Of a stretch of DNA of 64,000 nucleotides, positions 1 through 7,768 are shown in pieces (position 1 is the first letter of the stretch; the number at the start of each line of letters is the position of its first letter). The stretch comes from Corynebacterium aquatimens (lineage in GTDB: Bacteria > Actinomycetota > Actinomycetes > Mycobacteriales > Mycobacteriaceae): NCBI RefSeq assembly GCF_030408395.1, contig NZ_CP046980.1, positions 2,294,001-2,358,000 on the forward strand, written 5' to 3'. A program made the translations under genes and the position numbers. Below the pieces are notes generated by a model. It saw nothing but the letters and a program-made list of their open reading frames with translations. It was not told where the DNA came from and did no database searches.

Positions 1-1
1 C

Positions 2-103
2 CGCAACGGCCGCCGCATCGACGGACTGGACGCCAACGATGTCCAGCGCATGAGAGAAAACGGCCAGTTCATCGGCGCCAACTCCTGGGCCAACCAGCTC
101 TAA
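2..103 (+). CDS. C-terminal end of an unidentified protein (cut by window edge)
   Basis: The frame is open from the window edge to a TAA at 101-103 and encodes about 33 residues ending NSWANQL. Only 28 bases separate it from the ATG of the GrpE-like gene, and the AAGGAG of that gene lies in this gap. The two genes are therefore probably co-transcribed, which would make this the true upstream member of the chaperone set. Nothing in the fragment identifies its family. Confidence 0.6.
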   Translation, partial: RNGRRIDGLDANDVQRMRENGQFIGANSWANQL

Positions 104-131
104 CTTCATCCAGCTCTATAAGGAGACCACC

Positions 132-935
132 ATGGGATACTATCGCGACGTCGACCAGGACGCCCCCCGTGGACGCGGCCAAAACCGGAACATCTTGGGC
201 CGCACGAAGCCTACGGCCGACCCGCAGGCCGGCGACCAGTACGCCGCCGAACCGCAGCAGCCCGACGCCGGTTACGAGGCGGGGGGAAATCCCCGGGTGG
301 ATGAGGGGGATCGTCGAGAAGCGATGAGCGAAGAGCAACACACGATGTTGGGTGAGATGTTTGACATCGTCTGCGAAATCCACGCGAGCGTGCGCGAGCA
401 ACCCGCGGCGGCGAGCGACGGCGAGGTGGAAGCGCTGCGTGCGGAAATCGCGCAGCTGAACGAGGAGCTGGAGCGACGCGACCGTGCGATTGAGGCGCTG
501 GCGGCGGACTACCAGCGGCTTGGCGCAGGGATTGAAGACGCGCGCAAGGACACGATTGCGGCGCTGCTCGCGCCGGCGGCGAAGAACCTCGTGGGGCTGC
601 TCAAGCACAGCGAAGACGCGCTGCTCCAAGACCTCGAGGCCGTCGACGCAGACAGCTTGCGCCGCCAGATTAGCGGCGAGTACCACTACCTCGTGCAACA
701 GGCGCGCGACACGCTTGAGGCCCTCGGCTTCGAAGAGGTGGAGGTCAACCCCGGTGACGCGGTCGACGGCAAACAGCACAAGACGCTATCCGTGGTAGCC
801 ACTGACGATGAATCGTTGCACAACACCGTCAAGGAAGTGCAGGTCAGGGGATTCAAGCACCCCGGGTCGCGGAGTCCGAAACCCGCGTTTCCCGCGCACG
901 TGGTCGCTTACCGTTACGACAGCGGCACCGCTTAA
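132..935 (+). CDS. GrpE-like nucleotide exchange factor, accessory paralogue
   Basis: 267 residues. The first ~65 are Pro/Gln/Asp-rich and look disordered. Residues ~95-140 form a charged heptad-type coiled coil, followed by a helical stretch, and ~205-262 read as a GrpE beta head (an equivalent of the family ending is seen in VQVRGFKHPG through FPAHVVAYRY). GrpE dimers release ADP from Hsp70. AAGGAG sits just before the ATG at 132. The Hsp70 gene begins 63 bases downstream, so the pair is expected to work together in the cytosol. The long disordered N-terminus and the non-standard neighbours (no DnaJ, no HspR gene) argue for a dedicated copy rather than the housekeeping grpE. Family assignment is by pattern only. 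Confidence 0.75.
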   Translation: MGYYRDVDQDAPRGRGQNRNILGRTKPTADPQAGDQYAAEPQQPDAGYEAGGNPRVDEGDRREAMSEEQHTMLGEMFDIVCEIHASVREQPAAASDGEVEALRAEIAQLNEELERRDRAIEALAADYQRLGAGIEDARKDTIAALLAPAAKNLVGLLKHSEDALLQDLEAVDADSLRRQISGEYHYLVQQARDTLEALGFEEVEVNPGDAVDGKQHKTLSVVATDDESLHNTVKEVQVRGFKHPGSRSPKPAFPAHVVAYRYDSGTA

Positions 936-998
936 TGGCATAATTTGCCAAAGCTACACGAGATCTCAACCAACAGCAGTGACAAAGGAACGCGTGAA

Positions 999-2711
999 GT
1001 GAAGGTTTACGGCATCGACTTGGGCACCACCTACTCCGCGGTGGCGCAAATCAACGAATTCGGGCAGCCCGAAATCATTGAGAACTTTGAAGGTGATCGC
1101 ACCACCCCATCCGTGGTGCTATTCGATGACGCGACGAACTTCACCGTGGGTAAAGAGGCGAAGAATGAGATCCGCCTCCGCCCGGACGACACCGTCGAGC
1201 TGATCAAGCGCCACATGGGCGACAAGTACCCGGTGAACATCCACGGCGTGACGCACACGCCGGAATCCATTTCCGCGCTGATCCTGAACTACCTCACCGA
1301 CGCGGCGGCGGAGTTCACTGGCGATGATGCCGAGGGCGTTGTCATTACCGTCCCGGCGTACTTCGGCATCGAGGCGCGCACCGCCACGAAGCAGGCCGGC
1401 ACCATCGCGGGGCTGAACGTGCTGGACATCATCACGGAGCCTGTCGCGGCGGCGCTGTCATCTGGGTTGAAGGACGGGGCCAACCAAACCGTTTTAGTTT
1501 ACGACCTGGGCGGCGGCACGTTTGATACCACAATCATGGACATCACGGATGAAGGCATCGAAGTGCTGGCCATCGACGGCGACCGCACCCTCGGCGGCGC
1601 GGACTGGGACAACGAGCTGTTTGACCTGGTCGTTTTCAACTTCGCCATGGAAACCGGGCTGGAGGATGACCCGACCTACGATGACAACTTCGTCCAGAAC
1701 CTCAAGGCCGAGGTGGAGAAGGGCAAGATTACGTTGTCGCGGCGGCCGTCGACACGCATTCCCTGCAACTACCAGAACACGACCCGCGCCAACGTGGAGA
1801 TCACCCGCGACGAGTTCGAGGAGCGCACGAAGCATCTGGTCGACCAGACGCTGCGCGTTGTGGAACGCACCATCGAAACCGCGCGCAAGAAAAAGCCCAA
1901 CCTCACGATTGACAAGTACCTGCTGGTCGGCGGCTCCTCACGCATGCCCATGATCTCCGAGGCGCTCGAGTCCACGTTCGGCTGGGAGCTCACGCCCACA
2001 GAGTATGACTTCGCCGTCGCGAAAGGCGCGGCCATCTATGCGCAGGGGCTTATCGACGGCAACCCCCAACTATCCGACCCCACCGCCGGCGCCGGTGCTG
2101 GTGTTGGTGCTGGTTCTACCGACGGCGCCGAAGTTGCAGGATTCGGGATGGCGGCGGGTGTGGGTGCCGGTGGTGCTGGTGGTGCCGGTGCTGGTGCCGG
2201 CGCTGCTGGCGCGAAGAACGAACCGAGCCGCATCACCGTCGCAACGCCTGGCGGCGAGCGCAACCTGACCATTAAGAACGTTCTTCCCAAGGCGGTCGGT
2301 GTCCAATTCTGGGACGAGGAACGCCAAGAGCCGTACATCCTTCACCTCCTCGAGGCCGGCGCGGAGCTGCCCGCCGAAGCCCAGGCCACCGGCTTGGCCG
2401 TGGAGGACAACACGACCGCGATCCGCTTCGACATCTACGAGCAAGCCGGCGAGGTGCCCTCGCGCGACATGAACGCCAACAAGCTCATCTCCGGCGAGGA
2501 GGGCGCGCGCCTGGTCAACCTGCCGAACCTGAAGCGCCACTCGCCGGTCCACATGATCATGAAGGTCTCCAACGACGGCATCGTCTCCCTCGAAGGCAAC
2601 GAGCCCAGCTCCGGCAAGACCTTCCAGCTGGAGGCACAGCTTTCCGCGCTTTCCGACGACGACGTCCAAGCCGCCCGCAACGTCGTCGTGGGCATGATCC
2701 GCGCCGACTAG
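999..2711 (+). CDS. Hsp70 (DnaK-like) ATPase lacking a helical lid
   Basis: 570 residues from the GTG at 999. An in-frame TTG at 945 would add 18 residues, but GTG has AAAGGA about 9 bases upstream and gives the usual Hsp70 opening KVYGIDLGTTYSA. Residues 1 to ~350 are the actin-like ATPase domain: phosphate-1 GIDLGTT, phosphate-2 DLGGGTFD (~168), GGADWD (~199) and the adenosine motif LVGGSSRMP (~308). A ~45-residue Gly/Ala/Val linker follows, then a ~160-residue beta substrate-binding-like part. The protein stops where DnaK would start its alpha lid, and it lacks the canonical DVLLLDV linker. This resembles truncated Hsp70 paralogues such as the HscC or accessory types. It is linked to the GrpE-like gene and faces the GTPase/tubulin operon, so remodelling of that assembly is a plausible but inferred job. 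Confidence 0.85.
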   Translation: MKVYGIDLGTTYSAVAQINEFGQPEIIENFEGDRTTPSVVLFDDATNFTVGKEAKNEIRLRPDDTVELIKRHMGDKYPVNIHGVTHTPESISALILNYLTDAAAEFTGDDAEGVVITVPAYFGIEARTATKQAGTIAGLNVLDIITEPVAAALSSGLKDGANQTVLVYDLGGGTFDTTIMDITDEGIEVLAIDGDRTLGGADWDNELFDLVVFNFAMETGLEDDPTYDDNFVQNLKAEVEKGKITLSRRPSTRIPCNYQNTTRANVEITRDEFEERTKHLVDQTLRVVERTIETARKKKPNLTIDKYLLVGGSSRMPMISEALESTFGWELTPTEYDFAVAKGAAIYAQGLIDGNPQLSDPTAGAGAGVGAGSTDGAEVAGFGMAAGVGAGGAGGAGAGAGAAGAKNEPSRITVATPGGERNLTIKNVLPKAVGVQFWDEERQEPYILHLLEAGAELPAEAQATGLAVEDNTTAIRFDIYEQAGEVPSRDMNANKLISGEEGARLVNLPNLKRHSPVHMIMKVSNDGIVSLEGNEPSSGKTFQLEAQLSALSDDDVQAARNVVVGMIRAD

Positions 2712-2793
2712 CCCGCCGCCCGTAGCTTCCCGCGCCGCCCCTTATGATTCATAAGGAACCGGCCGCAGGACCCCAGTGGGAAAGGAAGCTCAC

Positions 2794-4968
2794 GTGTTCG
2801 ATGACAAACGCCTCGAGCGCTACCTACGCGAAACCGACTACCCAGCCGAATGGGGTGCGGTGACGCGCGACCTCACCAGCGAAGGGATCACCGCTTCGTT
2901 CAACGCGGCGGCGTCAACCAACCTGCCCCTGCAGCGCGCGACGGCCAATCGCATCCTCAAGGAGCACGCCGGAAAGCTCGGGGTATGGCAGTTGGTGCAA
3001 GGGAGGGATGATGGGGCGTCGATAAGCGAAATTGCAGAGGCCTTGAGGCGCGACGCGGCATCGACCAACCGCTACCGTCGTGACGCGGCCGCCGACATTG
3101 TGGGGGCGCTCGACACGCTCGCGGCCGTGGACCCCACGCTGAGCTTGGACAATGAGACGTTCGTGAGCACTTTGCTTAACGACGAAGCCTCCGCCCTCCG
3201 CAAAAGCGCCATCGAGCTGGCCAACAGCCTTGCCGACGACAAAGGCCGCGGCCAGTCCGTCACCGAAACCAGCCTGCGCGCCACCCACGAACACTACGGG
3301 CTGCCAGACTGGACCTTTGACAAGCTAAAAGACCAGCTGAACGCCCGCGGGATCCGCGTCCTGTCCGGACTCAACGGCGCGATGGTACGCGAAATCAACC
3401 GTGAATTCCGCTTCGGGATCATGGAGATGATTCGCCCCGAGGTGTATGCGGGTGGCTCGCCACGCTCAACGTATTCCGTGTTTAACAGCGACGTGACCGT
3501 CGATGAGCTGCGCAGCGCCCTAGCGTACTTCGACCGCAACCCCGGCGACGTCGCCAAAAAGCAGCTGGCCAACCGGGTGCTGAGCCAGGTCACTTCCGCC
3601 GCCGCCCCTGCGGCTTCCGGCGCCCCTGCGGCTTCCGGCGCCTCCGCCGGCGCAGGTTCCGCCGCGACGGCCGCCCTTCGCGAGATCGTGCTCAGCTACC
3701 ACCTCGACGCCTGGGACGAAACCAAGCGCGGCGCCATCGCGTCGGTGGTGGAAAACGACTTCAAGCGCCTCGGCGTCGACCCTGCGGAGGTGCCGCTGTT
3801 CGCCACCGGCGGCCCGGCGGCTGCGCAAAAGTTGGCCGCGCAGAAGCCCGCCGCGAAAACGTCTGCACAGAAGACGCCCACGTCACAAGCGCAGAAAACG
3901 GCAAATTCGCGGTCCGGCGCGGGCGGCAGGAGCGGCGCGTCGAACGAGAAGCAAGAAACCCCTCGGCAGCGCCAGTTCCGTTTTGAGAACGAGGACCAAG
4001 AAAGGTTTGGCAAGGCCTTTGCCGCGCTGCGCGACAAGAAGATCGTCACCGCGTGGAAGGAAGTCCAGAGGCTGGAGTCGCGGAGTGCGTGGGCGAAGTC
4101 GGATAGCGGCAAGAAGAAGGTCGACCTGATCAAGCAGGCCCTGCGCCAGCTGGAGAAAGACTTAGACAGCATTCAGGCGGATCTGGCCAAGCCGGATTCC
4201 CAAGAGAACCTCGAAAGCGCCCGCGCAACCGCGGCCCAGGTGCAACGCTACTGCGTGGATTCCGAGGAACTCAGCGACCTTCAGCGCCAAATCATGCAGC
4301 GCGACAAGGACGCAGCCCGCGCGGACAAAGAGCTGGACAAAGTCGTGGCGCGCGTCGCATTGCCGGTTGATAAAGTCTTCGGCTTTATTCCGCGCACGAT
4401 GGACCCGCGGGTGTGGATTTTTGGCACCTTCATCATCGCGTTCGTCGCGGACATGGCGCTGAAACTGTCGAATGGTTCTTTTGAAAGCGACATTGCCGTT
4501 TTCGGAATTGTCGTCGGCGGCTTCATCACCGGGATGTGCGTGATGTTGGGTGAGTCCCGCGGCGGTTGCATTGCATGGATAATTGGCCTTGCGATGGCGG
4601 GCTTTTTGCTCCTCGTGCCGTTCTGGTTCATCCCCCTTGGGGCGCTGTTTGTCCTGGCTGTGGCGTCTGCGATGACTCAGCTGGATGAGCAGGAGGAGCC
4701 CGTCGATAAGTGGAATGAGCTGCGTCAATCCGCGGTGAAGTACTTTGAGGAGCACGGCACCGCCGACCCGCTGGCCGGCGTCTATTTCGACGGCACGCGC
4801 GTGTTCCCGCCGTCGAACCCGGTCAGCACGACCCCCATGAGCGGCCTGTACTTCGCCGACGCCCGCGGTGAGATTACTCGCTCAGTGAGCGCCGAGGAGC
4901 TCGGCGAGCTCACCTACGCTGGCTGTCTCACAGGGACAAACTCGAAGTTCAAAAAAGCACGCGCTTAA
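2794..4968 (+). CDS. Large helical protein with C-terminal membrane segments, unknown function
   Basis: 724 residues from the GTG at 2794, chosen because AAAGGAAG lies 5-6 bases upstream; a GTG at 2776 lacks this. Residues 1-265 are mixed helical. Residues ~267-385 are an Ala/Lys/Gln low-complexity linker. Residues ~390-530 are a charged helical/coiled-coil region. Residues ~540-630 hold three or four hydrophobic segments, and about 100 soluble residues follow. The gene follows the Hsp70 gene by 82 bases on the same strand. I recognise no family. It could be the membrane anchor or a client/adaptor of the chaperone pair. The frame stays open beyond the TAA at 4966-4968 for 49 more codons into the next ORF, so this may be the front half of a split gene. 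Confidence 0.75.
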   Translation: MFDDKRLERYLRETDYPAEWGAVTRDLTSEGITASFNAAASTNLPLQRATANRILKEHAGKLGVWQLVQGRDDGASISEIAEALRRDAASTNRYRRDAAADIVGALDTLAAVDPTLSLDNETFVSTLLNDEASALRKSAIELANSLADDKGRGQSVTETSLRATHEHYGLPDWTFDKLKDQLNARGIRVLSGLNGAMVREINREFRFGIMEMIRPEVYAGGSPRSTYSVFNSDVTVDELRSALAYFDRNPGDVAKKQLANRVLSQVTSAAAPAASGAPAASGASAGAGSAATAALREIVLSYHLDAWDETKRGAIASVVENDFKRLGVDPAEVPLFATGGPAAAQKLAAQKPAAKTSAQKTPTSQAQKTANSRSGAGGRSGASNEKQETPRQRQFRFENEDQERFGKAFAALRDKKIVTAWKEVQRLESRSAWAKSDSGKKKVDLIKQALRQLEKDLDSIQADLAKPDSQENLESARATAAQVQRYCVDSEELSDLQRQIMQRDKDAARADKELDKVVARVALPVDKVFGFIPRTMDPRVWIFGTFIIAFVADMALKLSNGSFESDIAVFGIVVGGFITGMCVMLGESRGGCIAWIIGLAMAGFLLLVPFWFIPLGALFVLAVASAMTQLDEQEEPVDKWNELRQSAVKYFEEHGTADPLAGVYFDGTRVFPPSNPVSTTPMSGLYFADARGEITRSVSAEELGELTYAGCLTGTNSKFKKARA

Positions 4969-5112
4969 CGACGCCCCCAAACCCACCCGACCACAGCCCT
5001 TTGCGCGGGCGCTTCCGGCGCTTCAGTCGGCGCGGACGCTTCTAACCACGCGGCAGCTTCTAGCCACGCGGCCGCTTCTAGCCACGTTGGCGCCGGCGAA
5101 CTTCTGAACGGG

Positions 5113-5610
5113 ATGCCCGAGGGGTTGGCCGCGCCCGGCGGGATCGCTGGGCCGGGCGGCCCGGGACAGCCTGGGGCCGCCGATCCCCGAGACGAGCATC
5201 TGTCTATGGGACGATTAGCGACGGAACAGGAACGCAATGGCGGCACTCCCACGCGCGCGGTGCCCTATCCGCGCCAGGACGTATTCCGCGACGAGAAGAC
5301 CGACTCCTTCGCCTTTGTCACGTTCTACGAGGACGCCTCCGGCAAGCAGCAAGGCGATGGAAAGCTGTACAACGTCCTCGCTGAGTCCGTCGCGGTCCGC
5401 GATAAGGGCAACCTGGTGGTCATCGTGTACACCCGTAACCTGCCCATCGAGTCGACCGGAGACGTCGCCGACAATCAGCTGAACAAGCTCGCGGACACCA
5501 GCACCGAGAAGCGGTACTTCTCCTTCCCCGTCCGCGGCCTTCCGGAATACATCCGCGACGAGTACCTGGGCACCACCTTCGAGATCACACCCGCCGACAA
5601 CTGGTTCTAG
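5113..5610 (+). CDS. Small beta-rich protein, possibly the detached C-terminal domain of the preceding protein
   Basis: 165 residues from ATG 5113; a later ATG at 5206 would give 134. The first ~50 residues are Gly/Pro/Ala-rich. The conserved-looking part runs from DVFRDEKTDSFAF to the C-terminal PADNWF and appears to be alternating beta strands. No convincing ribosome binding site precedes either ATG. The frame is continuous with the upstream 724-residue protein: codons between its TAA and ATG 5113 are all open and include an in-frame 18-bp repeat (AAASSH twice). The domain may therefore originally have been the tail of the upstream protein, tethered by a flexible linker. Function not recognised. 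Confidence 0.55.
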   Translation: MPEGLAAPGGIAGPGGPGQPGAADPRDEHLSMGRLATEQERNGGTPTRAVPYPRQDVFRDEKTDSFAFVTFYEDASGKQQGDGKLYNVLAESVAVRDKGNLVVIVYTRNLPIESTGDVADNQLNKLADTSTEKRYFSFPVRGLPEYIRDEYLGTTFEITPADNWF

Positions 5611-5806
5611 CGCCCGCGCCCCCGCCCGTGCCGCGTCCGCGCACCTGCAAAAACGCACGCCAAAGCGCCCGCCCACCTGCTTTTTCAGGTGTCGGGTCGT
5701 GCCGCGGCATCTGCCAGCCGCTGCTCGCAGCGTGCCGCCGCTGGCTACCGCGTGCCGCCGCTTGCCGCCGCGGCGTGCTGCCGCCGATGCCAGCCGCCCA
5801 GCTTGT
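5611..5806. other. Convergent intergenic gap with weak hairpin
   Basis: This GC-rich gap lies between converging genes. A small stem CACCTG/CAGGTG at 5674-5691 encloses a T-rich loop and could act as a weak bidirectional terminator. From about 5700 to 5780 the sequence is a degenerate run of CCGCCG-type repeats. I see no gene. Confidence 0.4.
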
Positions 5807-7102
5807 TTAGCCCCTAGGCACCCGCGGCCCCAGCCCGGTGATCCCGAATAGAAGATTCATCGCACCGTAATCGCAGTTGCTCACAGGGTAACCGCGGGGC
5901 GACACCCAAACCGGTGTCCCGTACGGCGCTTCTGGGCGGCCGCGGCGGTGGACGCCGGGGTCATCGTCGTTGATTTGGTTATGGTATCGGCACAGTACGG
6001 CGAGGTTTTTCAGGTTCGTCTCGCCGCCGTGCTTCCACGCGGTCATGTGGTGAAATTGGCATTGGTCCGCGCTCTTGCGGCACCCCGGTGCGAGGCACAT
6101 CGGCATCGCTGCCCGCAGGAGTTTGCGCTGCTTGTCGTTAGCAAAACGGCTCTCGCGGTAGAGGTTCACCGGCCCTTCCTCTGGATGGAAAAGCCCCAGT
6201 TGGAAGGGCTTCGCATGCTTAGCGACGACCCCATTCACATACTCCGCCCCCGTCATCGTGGTCCCGTTGGTGAGGCGGAGCTCGATATCGTCGCCGCGCC
6301 CTTCCATGATTTGAATGTGGGTGGGCAGCGGGACGAGAATGAGCGGCTCCGGGCTGGATCGCTTCACGCCGCGGGAGCGCCCGCCGCGCTTATTGCCGGC
6401 CTCGGGCGCGCCCGGGGTGCAGCCGCAGTCACCGGCGTCGCAGCCGTCGCAGCCGCCGCCGCAGTCGTCGCAGTCGCCGTCACCGGGCGCGCAGCCGCAG
6501 TCGTTGCAGTCGCAGTCACCGGCGGGGGTGCAGTCGCTGGTGCAGCTGCAGTCGTCGCCATCGCTGTCGTCAACGCGAACGACGCGCTCGAAAGCCGAGA
6601 GCATTTGGGGGGTGGATGGAGAGGAGGGGTCGAGGTCGTCGTTAAGCGTGCGCTCTATGTCGGCCAGCAGGTGTTCATCCGCGGTGACCGTCATGGTCCG
6701 CAGGCCGCTGGTGGAGCGCGTGAAGCGGATGCCGGGTGTGGGCGGCTTTTTCGCTGACGGGATGAGCTCCCGCGCGCGTTCAAGGAGCGTCTTGTACCTC
6801 CCGCGTTTTCGCAGCAGGGTGAGGCGCATGCGCCACTGTTCGGCGACCTCGGAAATTGTAGCGACCCGCCGTTCGATCATCGCCAGTTTATCCAGCGACA
6901 CAGCGCGTTCGCGCGCCAGGTCGCGGGCGTCGCGTTGCTGCCGCGTGAAGCGGGTTGAGCCGTAGTACGCGCGGTGGACCTTATCCAGGTCGTTGACTCG
7001 CGTCGCGGCGAGGCCCGCGTTGAGCGCATACTCGCGGTCAAAGTCGGCCAGATTATCAATGAAACTTGTCGTCTCTGCGTGAACTAAATCTCTAAATGTC
7101 AT
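5807..7102 (-). CDS. HNH endonuclease (DUF222/13E12-like) with cysteine-rich insert
   Basis: 431 residues. The N-terminal ~160 residues are helical, as in actinobacterial 13E12-repeat/DUF222 HNH proteins. The C-terminal ~90 carry a complete HNH nuclease: two Cys in CLAPGC, then CQFHH, KHGGETNLKNL and CRYHNQIND, matching a zinc-supported beta-beta-alpha metal finger. Between them (about residues 180-232) is an Asp/Cys/Gly-only stretch with about 13 cysteines in 46 residues, not usual in this family and possibly metal-binding. Such HNH genes are numerous in corynebacteria and mycobacteria, and some look mobile. This one sits tail to tail with the chaperone set, and its promoter region holds two DnaA-box-like repeats. 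Its link to the surrounding system is unproven. Confidence 0.85.
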   Translation of the reverse strand: MTFRDLVHAETTSFIDNLADFDREYALNAGLAATRVNDLDKVHRAYYGSTRFTRQQRDARDLARERAVSLDKLAMIERRVATISEVAEQWRMRLTLLRKRGRYKTLLERARELIPSAKKPPTPGIRFTRSTSGLRTMTVTADEHLLADIERTLNDDLDPSSPSTPQMLSAFERVVRVDDSDGDDCSCTSDCTPAGDCDCNDCGCAPGDGDCDDCGGGCDGCDAGDCGCTPGAPEAGNKRGGRSRGVKRSSPEPLILVPLPTHIQIMEGRGDDIELRLTNGTTMTGAEYVNGVVAKHAKPFQLGLFHPEEGPVNLYRESRFANDKQRKLLRAAMPMCLAPGCRKSADQCQFHHMTAWKHGGETNLKNLAVLCRYHNQINDDDPGVHRRGRPEAPYGTPVWVSPRGYPVSNCDYGAMNLLFGITGLGPRVPRG

Positions 7103-7171
7103 GCTTGAAGATTTAGCAGGGATTTTCGCGGGCGTTTTTCGACCTCCGAAAACCTGTGGAATTCTCCGGAG

Positions 7172-7180
7172 TTATCCACA
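7172..7180 (+). promoter_or_regulatory. DnaA-box-like 9-mer, copy 1
   Basis: TTATCCACA, followed by GGGG, exactly matches the classical DnaA box. It lies ~70 bases upstream of the HNH gene start, in the gap between the HNH gene and the 129-residue membrane protein gene. A second identical copy lies 92 bases away in the same orientation. Confidence 0.4.
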
Positions 7181-7263
7181 GGGGCGCGCGTGCGTGCGGA
7201 GATTATGCCGTTTCAACGCCGGGTGATCTGCGGTTTTAGCTAACGCACACCAACGCCGCCGCG

Positions 7264-7272
7264 TTATCCACA
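7264..7272 (+). promoter_or_regulatory. DnaA-box-like 9-mer, copy 2
   Basis: Second TTATCCACA, again preceded by G and followed by GGGG, so the two sites share the 14-mer GTTATCCACAGGGG. It lies just downstream of the stop of the 129-residue protein gene. Confidence 0.4.
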
Positions 7273-7293
7273 GGGGTCGCGCGGCGGCGTTCG

Positions 7294-7683
7294 TTAGCGC
7301 GTGGAGTCGAGCGGGCCGTCGGAGCTGAAGGCGGTGTCAGGATCCGCGGTGTCGGCTTGTTCGAGGAATTCCTCGTAGCCAGGGATGTCGAATACGGAGC
7401 TGTCCGGGTACTGCTCGGGGTCGGTGTATTGGTTGACGTCCTCGATGGATTGCTGGACTTGGTCTTGGACTTTGTCCTTGATGTCCAGGACCCAGGGGCC
7501 GACGGTCCACAGCCAGATCATGAGGCACACGATGCCCACGATCGCCCCGATCGCAGACACGATCCACGGCCAGGCGCTTTTGCGGCGTTCTTCGGTCTGC
7601 TGAGCTTTCAGATCGCGCGTGGATAGCTCGTTGTGCAGCTCGCGTTCGGAGACGGCGGCTCCGGGGGCGTAGGGGTGTGTCAT
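7294..7683 (-). CDS. Single-pass membrane protein, last gene of the GTPase/tubulin operon
   Basis: 129 residues. A charged, Gln/Glu-rich N-terminal segment is followed by one strong hydrophobic helix at about 39-62 (WPWIVSAIGAIVGIVCLMIW). The remaining ~65 residues are acidic with a short amphipathic stretch. AAGGAG lies 6 bases before the ATG. It is 85 bases downstream of the GTPase-like gene on the same strand, so it probably ends the operon. No family recognised; a small membrane partner for the soluble GTPase or vWA proteins is one possibility. Confidence 0.75.
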   Translation of the reverse strand: MTHPYAPGAAVSERELHNELSTRDLKAQQTEERRKSAWPWIVSAIGAIVGIVCLMIWLWTVGPWVLDIKDKVQDQVQQSIEDVNQYTDPEQYPDSSVFDIPGYEEFLEQADTADPDTAFSSDGPLDSTR

Positions 7684-7768
7684 TGAGGGCTCCTTGCTTA
7701 TCGACGGGCGCGTGGGGGTTTGGGGCGGTGGGTTGGCGGTTGGCGGGTTGGGTTGGGGGCGGGCGGGA

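Noticed and set aside
4951..4968. A-run before the stop of the 724-residue protein as a frameshift site
   Set aside because: The AAAAAAG run is not in the phase needed for a -1 slippery heptamer, and the downstream ORF is already in frame 0.
5628..5810. Small plus-strand ORF in the convergent gap
   Set aside because: It consists of Arg/Cys/Ala low complexity from GCC repeats, with no ribosome binding site.
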